Shown here: piece after piece, positions 10,075 to 22,720 of the stretch
Numbering within the stretch: position 1 is the first letter of the stretch
Layout: every line of letters begins with the position of its first letter
From: Cryptomeria japonica
Taxonomy: Eukaryota; Streptophyta; Pinopsida; Cupressales; Cupressaceae
DNA: 64,000 nucleotides
Assembly: GCF_030272615.1 (NCBI RefSeq)
Contig: NC_081408.1
Span: 200,470,341 to 200,534,340 of the forward strand
Direction: 5' to 3'
Position numbers and translations under genes: made by a program
Notes under the pieces: model-generated
What the model saw: only the letters and a program-made list of their open reading frames with translations
What the model was told of the DNA's origin: nothing
The model's database searches: none

Positions 10075-12447
10075 TTAGCATTTACCTCTGTCAAAAATCT
10101 GATTCTCATCACTTGATACCATGATCCAAACAAAGACACTTTTCAATAACAGCTGAGCATAATTCTTATAATCAACCTCTTTTGTCTCATCACTATAACA
10201 GCTAGTGTGCTTACCTCTTGTCTGATTCTGAACTTTGTCATCACACACTACTTCAACACAAGTAAAGACATGAGACAATTCACCATAGAGGCCTTCCCAT
10301 AAGCTGCAATACACTTCACTATCCCAATCAGTTCTACCATTTGCAAGGACATCATCATGCTGAACTTTAAAAGTAAAACATTCATTTTCAATATTGTAAA
10401 ACTCATTAGCACATACCTCATTATCATTTAAATCAATAGAATGAGGGACACTACTAACCAACTGATGCAAACAAGGAACATAGACATTTTGGTTTAGATG
10501 TGATACTTCCCTATGTTGATCACACTCTATACTCTCCTTGCTTATCAAACTGAAAACCTCCTCATTCTCAACATCCCATTCATGGAAAAGAATGCATACC
10601 TTCGGCTGAAGCAAATCCTCAGCTAAATCTTTCTCATTCAGGCTTACATCTACCTAAAACACTTCCATTTGTGGTCTGAAAAAGTCATCACATAACCCAT
10701 GCCTCTTGTCTTCATCATGAAGTAAATTCTTACAACCCATGTTACTGTTGTTCGGAACTTTATCAGCATTACAAATTTGTTCCACACAAGGGGAAACTTC
10801 ATCCTTTTCATCAATGAAATCAGCACCATGGATATTTGTATCAAAAGCAAAGGACTCCAAATCCAGTTCAAGCTTATTATCAACATTCACATCCTCATCA
10901 TGGTACTTGAAATTCTGAAAGCATTCAAGTGTGGGTTCATTTAAATCTGAAAATAGAACATTATCAGCACTGTCACATACATTCTTACCTTCAAAAACAC
11001 TTTCGTTTTCAGATTCATAACTAAGGTACATGACTTGGTCTTCTATTATATCATATTCACAAGATGAATAATAAGAATTCTCATAACCACTTTCAGCTGC
11101 ATAACTGGCATTCATTTGCTGATCAAAAGGAAGTGAAACACTTGTGCCAAGATCATTCTCATTCTGAAATTGCTCTTCATTGTTCATTTGCATACTTTCA
11201 AGGTGCTAGGAATAGAACTCATTGTCCTCATAATCAGCAACACCACTTCATTCTGAAACACATTCATCACTGGGTATACTTGCACTGAACACATCATCAA
11301 CATCATTCACATTTTCATTTTCAGATTTATCAGACTTAACCAAAATTTGATTTTCATCATATTGCACAACTTCACTTACATAATCAACAACATTTGGTGA
11401 TCCTTCGGTATTTGGTATTTGAAAATCAAATACATCAGCAACATTTAAAGATTGATGGTCATCATTACCATAATTTTCATTATTGTTAACCTTAGGAGAT
11501 GCATCGTCAACTTGATAACTTGCAGTCACATAGTCAGCATAACCGGCATACAAATCAAATGGTACATATCCCTTGTATATATCAATCTCCATATCAGCAT
11601 TATCACAACATTGCACACTAATCATTCCATCATCACTATGAGAGGAGACCAGCATTAACAGCAGAGGTTCTTGACTCTCATTTAAATCTAAAACACATGC
11701 ATCAACAAAACTTTTCAGAACTGCAAAGCTTGATGCACCTAGACAAGGAATGATTGGTTGAGCTTTACATGGTATTTCACCATTGAAGGCATTTTGATAA
11801 TAAACTACATCAGACACAGATCTCTTGGCTATCCCAAATTTCAAATTATTTTCGATATTCCTAGTTGTGTTAAAAGCTTCATACAAAGTCTTAGGTTCTT
11901 TGTTTCTTAATAGGAAACCCATCTTCTTACCAAAAGCACTCATATAAATATCCAGACATACCATATTATCAAATTTATACTTTCTAGAAATTTTAGTCAA
12001 TGCTTGTGAAAATCTGATGTTAAATGTGGGTACCAATTCATCTTCCCTGATTTGTATATAAGTGAATTCTTTCAACAAGTCATAATCACTCACCTTCTCA
12101 TCGAATTGATCCATGAAATCTGAAATCAATTCTTCCCATGAGGTAATAGAATTCACTGGCAAAAAAGAAAACCAATCTCTTGCATCTTCCTGACAAATTT
12201 CAAATTCTCCTATCAAATCTGAATCTCTTTTCACATGTTGGCATGCTAATTCTGATTTCTTCCCACTGAATATAGGCAAATACTTTCTGATTTCTGTGGG
12301 TATGGGATTTGGGTAACCCAAAATACCTTCAAAGTTTAGAGTAGGATAGTGCTTCATACTAAAACTTTTCCTATTACATGGTTGTTCTGGTTTACTAGGC
12401 ATGGCTCTATGTGGAAATACACAAGGTTGAAAAACTTCACTGCTCAT
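10075..12447 (-). pseudogene. gag: Gag-like polyprotein of element B (gag-only)
   Basis: A single frame of 791 codons has only three internal stops (TGA at 11250-11248, one TAG near 11206, TAG at 10656-10654), so it is better preserved than A's copy. The first 399 codons are open and hold the Retrotrans_gag-type region (ARDWFSFLP, TSWEELISDFMDQF, FNIRFSQAL, KTLYEAFNT). The C-terminal two thirds are acidic and have no domain I recognise. Compared with A, 13 codons are missing before ARDWF, between GAGGATG repeats still visible in A at 2913 and 2952. The middle differs between A and B while both ends are conserved. No protease, RT or integrase follows. Confidence 0.78.
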
Positions 12448-13308
12448 TCTTTCCTACTTCCACAAATGATTATACAATCTAGAATTAAAAACCTCAAGCA
12501 CATATCCTTATTCAAATCTATTCCTTAAAATTGCTTGACATAAAGTTCTTTCACATTTGCATACTACGAAAGATAACATACACTGAATATTTTAGCAGCA
12601 TAGATATGCAAATCAATTTTGAGATCCTCTCTTTCCCTCTAGACTAGTGTTGTTCACTAAATGGGAAAATGACATTACACATTCTAATATTTAGAACAAA
12701 CATCTTTGCATTTGAAACCTCTGAAAATACCTGGAGATTTGCAACTGTAAGACTTGTAGATTTGGAGATTTACTTCACACTTTAGCATTGTCTTTTACAT
12801 CAGAGTCGCCACCTCTTGCATAGAGGATATTTTGAACAGAAGAATGCCACTCAACACTTATTTAATTCTCTGTTTCTCTTTCAATCTTGCTGCAATCAAC
12901 ACTCTTCTAGGCTATTACTGCACTTTTCTTCTCAAGTTTTTATGATGAAAGCACTTATCTATGAATCTGCTAATTAAACCATCTACACCTTAATATGATT
13001 CATAAGATTATCTACTAATCTTGTGAAAGTCTTGGAATACAAACTTCCTTCAAGCACCAGTACAGAGACTAGATTTGCCACCCAATAAGAAATTGGGGAA
13101 AAAATTTGCATACAGCTGCAAGGACTTGCTCACAACTAAGCAATATAACTTTTATTGTTACTCCTTCATACAATATATGACATGTAGAGCATATCATGTT
13201 ACAGATCCAGAACAAGAACTATTCTCTTCATCATAAAATCATTTTATAATTTGTGCATACACAATGGATAGACTAACTGGATGAATTTTGGCAATTTCCA
13301 TTCTCATT
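12448..13308 (-). other. Untranslated leader of element B
   Basis: Homologous to the A leader, with no reading frame. The minus strand carries the PBS-like word TGGCGACTCTG (12811-12801) and a degenerate one near 13080-13072. Confidence 0.6.
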
Positions 13309-13326
13309 TCCCCAGCAAAGTCACCA
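13309..13326 (-). other. Primer-binding site of element B
   Basis: On the minus strand TGGTGACTTTGCTGGGGA starts four bases after the 5' LTR end (13331), as in element A. Confidence 0.75.
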
Positions 13327-13330
13327 TTTT

Positions 13331-16300
13331 TGTTGTTCACCAAAAGTGATAACCCAAGAACACCTGCAAATCTATCTATGAGATAGCCAATCTCAATCAA
13401 TGAAACACTTCAAGGCTTGGACAACATAACATAGGATCCTAATGATCCTCCTACACTTCAGGTTCTGCTAGACCTAGGGGGGGACACCCTTTTGATGCAT
13501 TGAGTACAACAATCACAAACATAAGACTGCATCAACAATGAGCAGACAAACCATTCCACAAGCTCACCAAATTAGGTAACATGTACAGATGGGCTGGATC
13601 TTATACAAATAATAGGTGAAATAGAGTTTTGAAAGGATAGAACATTAACCCCTAAACATAAAGGGAAATAGATTTTCTTTTAAATTGTTTGATCTGAAAA
13701 AAAACATCCCCAAAGTTGTAAGACCAGTGCCTTATCCAAGGGCAACAGAATCACACATCAAACTATAAATGAAAGCTTATACTGCAAATCCATCTTCATT
13801 ATTAAATATTCATGCATTTAATGCCTTGCATAAATGCATTACTCAGCTCACTCATAGAAAATATCAAATCCAGACATTATATTCCATTATTCATGATTTA
13901 TTATAGAATTTAAATTCTTCCTTGAAGAATCCTTGTAAACAATCACAATTATCTCCTTGAGATAACAAATCTTAGCCTCCTTGAGGATTTGATTTGAATT
14001 TAATGAAAATACAAATCCAGAGACAACTTATGTGTGAATTTGTGCATGCCTTACATACACAAGAACCTGCAACTAAGAACACCTATAGCAAAGAATTGAA
14101 CTCCATTACTGAAAGGATAGCCTTGCTCTGTACAATCTTGAAGAATACTCAGAATTGGAAGCCATGAAAAAATGGAGCCATTCTCCAAATTTCTAGAATC
14201 CTTACAAAATGAGAAGAATTGGGAATAAGAAAGAGAGGGAACCAAATCAAATCTACAACCGAAATTGTCAAATATCTCCTCTCTAACTGAATTTCACTCT
14301 CATGGAATCTACTTTTGAAACATCCCACATTTGTCAGAATTAACTACTTGACTAGATTCCTCATTTCGAGAGTTTTCTGGCGATATATAACACTTCATAT
14401 TTTGGCCAAATATGAGACCCTGGGTGAATTAATCCTCAACATGTGCACATCATTTAAATTTTTGAATTATTTGATATAGTTTGCAGTATGTAATTTATTG
14501 ATTTTAATTTTGATTTTTGCCTCCTTTTTGGCTTGACGTGTTGCCACATGGCAACTTCTGATTGGTCGATGGGGTCCACTAGGTGCCACCTGGGATGACA
14601 CCTCATCACTCTGCCATGTGTCCGCTTGCTTGTCATCCACCTAGGAGCCACCTCTACGCCACGTCATCACCACCTCACTGGGACCTACCTATTGGACTGC
14701 TGACTGGACCTGCCACTTGTGCACCACTTGGCTTTCGCAATTTCGCAGGGTTTATCCGGCATGCATCTTTCCTTGGCGAAGCAGCACGAGCCGTTGATCT
14801 ACATCTAACATGCATGTTCTTTAACCCACTGCATTTTGGCCATTTTTGCCATTTCACATTTTGCCATTTTGCAGGGCTTAACTGGTGAGCAACTTCGGCC
14901 TACGAAACCGCACGGACCATTCAATCGGCTAGAACTTGCATGATCTTTACCTTTTTCACAATTTTGCAGCTTCGACGTGCAAAATCACATGCTTCATCAG
15001 ACCATCTCGGACCTGCTCACTGGTTAAGGTGACCTTTCTCTACAAAATTTGTCTGTTTGCCTCGGGAAGCATGTCACGTGGGGTCCACCTTGTTGCTGCT
15101 CAATCACCTCCTCCATTGACTCGAGATCCATACATGCATGTGGGCCCACCTTGGGCGCCCATAGGCACTATCCGTCAAAAGCTTTTATGGCTTACACATA
15201 TTACATTAGTAAGGATTTACATTTAAATACAAAAAAGAATCACTTCCCAATGCATGTGGGATTAAGGCTTATGCCTGGAGCTACATGTTTGAAGTTTCTT
15301 TGCAACTTTAATGGCGATTTTTGTGGGATATTCACCAAACTTTAGCAAAGAGGGAGGATGTGGTATCGAATTGCATCTGCTATTTGTTTTGCATTAATAA
15401 AACCCCTCTCGAATCTCCACGCAGCAAGGAAGATGCTTTGACTGGCATTTATTTATGTCAAACTGCAAATGCCCCCCCTTTGGCCCATGTGAGCTTTGGA
15501 ACCTCTTCCAAAAACTCCATGCCATTCGCTTGATGATTTTCAAACCTCAACGCCCCACCCAACACTGTGAGGGAAAAAGGATGCATGCCATAGCATTTGC
15601 TGAGGTTTATTTGCTGAAATTATATGCCTCTTACCTTATGTTTCTACATTCTCCAGACACCGCATGCACTGCATTTTGTATTTGGCTCTCCCCTCTCCCC
15701 ACTGGCTTCCACGCAGGGAGTAAGCTGCTGCTACAGTGTCAATGATTTTTGGTGGTGTTCTCCATGTCACACAGAGAGAAATTGGGCAATACATTTGCTT
15801 GATTTCCTTCTCAAACACCATGTGAGAGGTGAGGTTTGCTAGAAGCATACCAATTGCATTGGCTTGGATTTTCTTTTTGTTTTAAAAAAAACTCTTTAAA
15901 CCCCCCCCCCCCCCCCTGAACATGCCACGTGAGACTTACTGGAGTCCTCTACAGCCTATAAACTCCAACATTGCTCCTGCTGGTAACTTCAACGCCATGT
16001 CCAGCAAGCACTCTGGCATTTATCTTATAATTTTCATTTCTCTTCATAAAACACACAAAATTTTATGCCTGGCAATGTGCATTCATCAAAGTTTATGAGA
16101 TCCATTTCCAACGTTTTCTCTAGATAAATCAATGCCCAAGTGCTGTTTGAAATTCCAAATGGTTTCAAGTCTCTTTACCCTCCACTGGCTTCCATGCAGA
16201 GAGGAAGTTGTTTTTGAATGTATTTGGTCTGAATTCCACATTGCATTGCATGCCACGTGAGAAAGGAGGATGGACTGGTCTTTGCATTTAGCATGGTTTT

Positions 16301-18181
16301 TGAAAAAATCAAAATAGCCCTCCAATGCACTACATGCAATTTGGAGTCTTCTGCAATCCCTTCTCTAATCCTCATGTGGACTGCTGGGAGGATGAAATGG
16401 TAATGCAAGTTAGGGAGGAGCTATTGTCGGAGCATTGCATTTGACTTTGATTTTTATTGCTCTCTTTTACAAACCACACACAGCTTGGAGAATTGGAGAC
16501 TAGGCCAATGGAATTTGCATAAAGTTTCAGCCTCTGCCAAAACTACATGAGAGAAGGGGAATGTGAACTATTTGTATTTAATTGAATGTCTCCTTGAAAG
16601 TTGCTGGTCTACTGGTATTAATTCGCTCTGCCTTAGATCACAATCAATTTTGAAATCTAAATGGTTGAATTGATTTCCTTGGGTCTCTTTTATATGCTGG
16701 TGAATCAATTTGTGTCCTTTCAAATGATGACTCTTGACATCTCTCCCTCCCAGCCGACTTATAGATCAACTTATCCTTTCTTTTTGCTAGTCCTTATTTG
16801 ACTTCACATCAAATTTGCCTGACAAGCTGCTATCTTGCATTCATTGAAATATTCAACACTTCACAATTGAATTTTGCATATGATTTCCAATGCCTTAACC
16901 AACAGCTACATGTGGAGGAAGCCTTGCATGATCTTTTAGTAAACAAAATTGCCAATAAAATCAAAGTACGAGCATGAGCCAAGTTGGGCCCCAAAGTGGG
17001 TCCGACTAAAAAAAAAATTGATTTCATGCAACTGACCTCTAGAATGATTTAGGAACTTTAAACACACCTCTAGAAATGATCAACATCATTTTCGGATCAT
17101 TAATCTGCATTTTACATCCTTCAGGCAATTACGCCACATTTTCGCATTTAATCGCGAAGATGTAATTTTCAAACCTGTTAAAACACCTTTCTAGAGCTCG
17201 CCATCTGACAAGCGTGTACTTTGATATACAAGGATGACTTCTACCAAACGGTTTCTCAAGATGAGTCTCGAGTGAAGAGATATTAATTGGTGAAAATGGC
17301 AAACTGGCTTTGTCAACACTGCGGACTTGATGAAGTCAATGCCCTGGCAACTGATGCCTTTCTCAAAAATATCAAATGACCTCCGTAGGCCCTCAAATTT
17401 GAAACACAGGTACCTTTAAGTACATATTAAAACTTAGAATTCTCATTTTTATCACCAGACTGACAAGATGAAAACAAAGCGCTCACAAAAATGGCTACAT
17501 TAACTGATATAACAATGGAAGTGCGGATAACTGAAAATGATAGCTAAATGAATCCTTTTGAAAACTGGTCAAATGGATTGATAAAGGCTTGAAAATTGAA
17601 ATGTAGCTCATCATTTATACTAACATTAGCCTGGAACAAACATTCTGACATAATGCTTATTGAGGCAACTTTTACACTAATGCAAAATAGGGCTCTGACT
17701 AGTTGTCGAAAAAGGGACTTGCCAAAACACACAAACTGCAAACGGATTTGGCTATGAAAACTGAGCAAATGGATTTGTCAAGACTTGAAGTTTTGCAAAC
17801 TGACTCACATTTATGCATAGAATTGAATCCACTTTGAATTTATCCATGAAGATCAACAAGGCAAAAGATTTAATTGCTCAAAGTAGGCTACTCAATAAAA
17901 TCTGCATTTGTGCCTAAAATGCACTTCCAACTCACCCCTCAAACTGGGAGCCTCATAAACTTATCCAAATTGAATTCTGAAAGTTGCACATCACTGAATA
18001 GGCCAAATGAAAGGTGTGGGACATGAATCCCGAGCCTTACCCTCTGAAAATCAACTGGCTGCATTTTGACCTCTCACAAACTAGGCCCTTTAAACTGACT
18101 CACTTAGGTACTTTTCTGACATGCAGAGCAAAATTTTGAAATGGGCCTCTAAACTCGACTCAATTTTAAATAGCCCCAACA
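13331..18181 (-). repeat. Element B 5' LTR (complete)
   Basis: 4851 bases, minus-strand ends TGTTGGGGCT and GAACAACA. It keeps the 924-base block lost from the other LTR. CACGTG palindromes lie at 15075, 15926 and 16254. A run of 16 C at 15901-15916 matches only 7 C in the 3' LTR (7559-7565). At 18181 it meets the rest of A's LTR head to head, so related sequence runs outward on opposite strands from that point. Confidence 0.85.
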
Positions 18182-18186
18182 TAGCC
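18182..18186. repeat. TSD of element B, right copy
   Basis: TAGCC, paired with TAGCT at 5867-5871. Confidence 0.8.
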
Positions 18187-19208
18187 TACTTTGAGTGATT
18201 ACATATTTTGCCCTGTTAATCGTCATGAATAATTTCAAAATGGATTAAATTTTATGCATAAATGTGAGTTACCTTGTAAAATTTTAAGTTCTTATGAATC
18301 CATTTGCTCGGTTTTCAAAGCTCGAACTGTTTGCACTTTGTATGGTTTGACAAGTCCCTATTTCGATAGCTAGTCAGAGCCCTATTTCGCATAAGTGTAA
18401 AAGTTGCCTCAGTAAGTGTCATGACAGAATGTTTATTCCAGGCTATTATTGGTATAGATGACAAGCTATGTTTCTATTTTTAGGCTCCTACCAATCCGTT
18501 TGATCCGTTTTCAAAAGGGTTCATTGAGTCATTGTTTTCAGTGATCCGTACTTTCAGTGTTATATCAGTTAATGTAGCCATTTTCATGAGTGCACCATTT
18601 GCACCCAGTCAGAATTTTGGTTGAACTGAGAATTCTAAGTTTTGATATGTACTTCAAGGTACCTATGTTTCAAATTTGAGGGTCTACGAAGGTCATTTGA
18701 TATTTCTAAGAAAGGCATCATGTGTTGCCAAAACATTGACTTCGTCAGGTCCGCAGTGTCGACAAAGCCATTTGGTCATTTTTGCCAATTAATATCTCTT
18801 TGCTTGGGATTCATCTTCAAAAACTGCTTGGCAGAGTTCATCCTTGTATATCATAGTACAAGCTTGTCAGATGGCGAGATCCAGAAAGGAGTTTTGACTG
18901 GCTTGGAAAATACGTCTTTGCAATTAAATGCGAAAATGTGGCGTAAGTGCCTGAAAAATTGCAAAACTCGATCTGATGATCCGAAAATGATGTCGATCAT
19001 TTCCAGAGGTATGTTTAAGGTTCTTGAAGCATTTCGAAGGTCAGTTTCATGAAAACAAAAAAAATTTAGGTGGACCCACTTTGGGGCCCAACCTGGCTCA
19101 TGCTCGTGCATTTATTTTACTTGTGACTTGGTTCATTGAGATAATTTCATAATTTTTAAATGGTTGTTCATTGGTAAGTGAAGTGTAATTCCATATGAAA
19201 CAAGATTT

Positions 19209-19680
19209 TTGATCGCTAGTCTTGGTGACTATACTGCAATATTTCAAAGGGTTTTTTCTAGGAATCTAAGCATCAAGTGGATAAAATCCTATAGTGAAAA
19301 GAAGATGTATGCTCGCTTGGTGCAGCCTGTAATTGAATGGATTGGTAATGTAGAAATCCAGTGCAAGCAAACTGGATTGAAGGCAAACTTATTTTACAAA
19401 GGAAAATCCTTCTTTGGTCTCAAGGGATCCAACACTAGAATCTATGGAAGTATCTCAAGATGTACTTTATGAGCTACATGGAGATTGGGATGGAACTATC
19501 ATGTTGAAAGACATTAGCACAGGAAAGATGAGCGTATTATATGATGCAAAGGAAGTCTTTTCAAATTTTAAAACTCCCATCATTCATAATGAGGAGGGAA
19601 TTGCCCCAACGAAATTAGTTTTGATTCGGTTGAAAAGTGAGCCAGAGTATGCGTGGAGGATATTCTACTCATGGGCATGC
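19209..19680 (+). pseudogene. Fragment resembling an oxysterol-binding-protein-related gene
   Basis: From about 19323 to 19640, two overlapping frames joined by one frameshift near 19460 read like the C-terminal part of a plant OSBP-related protein. Visible motifs are WIGNVEIQCKQTGL, FYKGKSFFGL, LYELHGDWDGTIMLKDIS, LYDAKEV and NFKTPI. In that family this region is the conserved distal part of the sterol/phosphoinositide-binding barrel. The fragment lacks the EQVSHHPP-type signature, so it is partial. It lies inside A's 3' LTR in the LTR's own orientation and is absent from B's LTRs. After it, the open frame continues with unrelated residues to a GGTAAGG at 19683. I infer capture of host sequence; family assignment is by motif memory only. 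Confidence 0.6.
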
Positions 19681-19929
19681 GGGGTAAGGAATGACAAGTA
19701 TGCAAACCTATTTTACTTTTTCTCCTCTCTAGTCTCTTTCCTTCACTGCACTGTCCAAAGTGAATGAGAATAAATATTTGGTAGAAGATGTAGAAATGTA
19801 TCTAATAGACAAAGGAAAGAACCGAAAGTTGGATGGAGCTCATGTCACATTTCCAGGTTGAAATTCTAACACAAATGTTACCCTTTAGAGGTACAATGTA
19901 TATGTTCATGCTCTATTTCATTTACATTA

Positions 19930-20720
19930 TTTAATAAGAACATTATTCATAGTCTTCTGGCTACTAGGTATGCTGGTAGTTATTCGTATGCAATTGCAGA
20001 GGCACACATTTGTATTGAGAAATGTAAACCATATGGCAGATGGCGTTGAAGTTAACAGCAGAAAACTTTCAAAAGAAATGCAATTGGCTAGTGTAAACCC
20101 ATCTCCTCCATTTGCGTGGTTCTTCAGCACTTAGAACTTTTTAACCCAAAGCAATTGGCAGGTGTATCGCTAGGGTTCTAAGGCCCCTGCCAAGTCTTCT
20201 CCCCTGCATGGAATGGAGTTGTGAGTCCACAAAAAGCTTTTAACAAATGACATTGGTAGGTGTGGGCCAAATCCAACATTTGCCAGCATCCTTTCATCCT
20301 ATGTGGCTTGAGATGGGCAGTGTGGCATGAAAGGGGGGCATAGAAATTTTCAAAACAAATGTAGTTTGTAGAAAGTAAATCTCCCTGCATGGCAGTCTGG
20401 AAGGCAACATTGAAATTCAGCAAATGCTAAAAGAGCATTATAAATTCTTAAGAAATATGCATTGCCTTGTGTAAAGCCTCCTTCACATGACCTTGCCAAC
20501 ATCCTTCCAGCAAATGGCAAAAGGGCATTGTGATCTTTCACGCAAATGCAACTTGCATGTGTAAAACTTGTCATCTTATCCCCTGACTAGTGGCTAGAAA
20601 GAGGCAACATGAACTTTAAAACAAATGCATTTGGCAAGTATAAAACCCTCTCCTTCAGCGTGGATATTCAAAGCTTCAAACAAATGATATTGGAAGGTAA
20701 GTTTCTAGTATTCTCCTGTG
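19930..20720 (+). repeat. Degenerate repeat array in LTR A
   Basis: Seven or so loosely spaced phrases like AAATGCAATTGGCAAGTGTAAA, each followed by a C/T-rich stretch and a TGG-ending word, recur roughly every 90-130 bases. Related phrases occur in B's LTRs in the opposite orientation. No gene is seen here. Confidence 0.4.
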
Positions 20721-22720
20721 GCACGCCATAGAATAGAAATGGGCCAAGGCATTTAACAGAAACTTCAGCAAAACACCATGAAAAGTTGCAGAGAAAGCTT
20801 AAAGAACATAGTCCCAGGCAAAATAATATTATCCCACATTCACTGTGGAGGGGAACTTTTTTATATTTATATGTAAAACCTTACCCATATAATATGTCAA
20901 AGCTTAAGGGCTTTTGACGGATGGTGTTCATGGGCACCCAAGCGGACCCCATGCACATGAGTGCGCTTCCTGAGGCGATTGAGAAGGATGACAAGTGGTG
21001 ACAGGTGGACCCCATGCAGGCATGAATCTCAAGGTGGATGAAATTTTGCAGAGACAGAGCAAATTAACTAGCGAGTAGGTCCAAAGCAGATCAATGGTCG
21101 ACGTGATTTCGCAAGCTGAAGATGCACACTGGTTACCCTCTACAAAATTGCGAAAGGTGAAATGGCGAAAAGCATCCACAAAAATTGAGCAGGGTACAGA
21201 TCATGTAGGTTCAAGCCGATCCAACGGTGCACACAATTTCATAGGCCGAAGATGCTTGTTGGTTCAGGTCTGCGAAATGGCAAAAAGCTCAGGCTAAAAA
21301 TGCAGTGAAAATGAGGAGTTAAAGACCATGCATCTTGGAGATGATCCGATGGACGATGTTCATTCGCAAGCCAAAGTTGCTCGCTCAATACCCTTCGCGA
21401 AATAGTGAAAGGTGGCGTGGTAGGTCTAGGTGGAGATCCAGCTCACAGGTCCTATCGAGTGGTAACACATGGTGATGACGTGGTGATGAGCAAGCAGTTT
21501 GGTGGTGGACACGTGGTGGAGTGATGAGGTGTCATCCTAGATGGCACCCAATGCACCCCATCGACCAATCAGAGACCGCCACATGGCAAGGTGTCAAGCC
21601 AAAATCAGAGCCAAAAATCAAAATTAAAATCAGACTAAATATATAGTTGAGGCTATATAGAAAATTGAAAAATTTAAATGATTGTGCACACATGAGTGAT
21701 TAATTCTCTCAGAGGCTTATTTTTTGCCAAAATATGAAGTATTATATATTGTCGGAAAGCTCTTGAGATGAGGAATGTGGACGTGGAGTTAATTTCAACA
21801 AAATTGGAAGATTTTGAGAGCAGTTTCCATGGGAAGGAGAATGGAATAATTTTCAGTTGGAAAAGGAGACATCTGACAATTTTGGTTGCAGACCTAAATT
21901 TCCCTCCTCTTCATATTCCCAATTTCTTCTGATTTGTAAGGATCACAAGATTTTTGTAAACAATCTCTGGCAAAATATTTTTGGGGGTTTTTTCTTTCTG
22001 GTTTTCAAAGATCATTCTGAGTTAATGTAGATTCGATGATGGATATAAATATACAGATCAAGGCATTCTGATCCTAAATTCCAGTTATCTTCTTGTATGC
22101 GTAATTGATTTACTGGTTCAGTTAGATAATCCAGGGTTATTTAATTGAATGATTTGCAAGGCAAATTCATGGAGATGTTTTAGGTTTCTCTCTCAAGGAG
22201 GGAGATTAAATATACTTAGAATTTCTCTGATAGTAATCAGTAATTGTGCTTGAATCTGACAACTAGGTTTAGCATAAAGATAAAAATTTATGTATGTCAG
22301 GCATATGTAAGTTTAGTGAAGTCAGAATGATGAAATGTATGTGGATTTCCAATTTAGAATTCTTATTTAGTCTTAGGTGACTCTGAAGCCCGGGATAAGG
22401 CACTGGTATAGTTTTGCTAGGTTTTATAAGCTTCTTGGAGATTAATGAAAATGATTACAAGCCTTTCTTTTATGTTCAAAGTGATAGGGTTTGTAGGGGT
22501 TGGTATTTGTCTTCTCTGTAAATCTCCAATCACAGTTATGAAAAGTAATCACAAAGGGTAAACCCGCCTAAGCTAGGTGAAAGCTTGAAGTGTAGAAGGT
22601 TTTTGTATAAACCTTTTTATATGTTGTCTTTTATTTTGTTTCTTGTTGTTTCTCTCCATAAGTAATAGAGATCTAAGATTCGAGTAGGGAAAACAAAGCA
22701 ATCGGAATTTGAGAACAACA

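Larger units (their letters stand above)
5872..18181 (-). mobile_element. Element B: gag-only LTR retrotransposon (TR-GAG-like)
   Basis: This 12.3-kb minus-strand element has termini TG...CA, LTRs of 3958 and 4851 bases, a PBS at 13309-13326, and a 3.5-kb interior with only a gag-like frame. It is inserted in the 3' LTR of its relative A in opposite orientation. The A and B LTRs share both ends and much of U3 but differ strongly in the last kilobase, so they are separate subfamilies. No pol is present. Mobilization would need enzymes in trans; the partner is not identifiable, though the PBS type points to Tat-like gypsy elements. Confidence 0.85.
18182..22720 (+). repeat. Element A 3' LTR, second segment
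   Basis: Continues the LTR broken at 5871 and ends GAGAACAACA at 22720. The last 1.9 kb match the 5' LTR at 1-1897. The first 900 bases are the inverted counterpart of B's LTR. The block from about 19110 to 19900 has no counterpart in B and holds a gene fragment. The bases after the end, CCTTC, should be one copy of A's TSD; the other lies outside the window. The 136-codon open frame 18642-19052 is LTR sequence that is broken in B and is not called a gene. Confidence 0.82.

Noticed and set aside
18642-19052. 136-codon frame in A's 3' LTR with similar frames at 8761-9000
   Set aside because: It is LTR sequence repeated in B, where it is shorter or broken; no recognisable domain.
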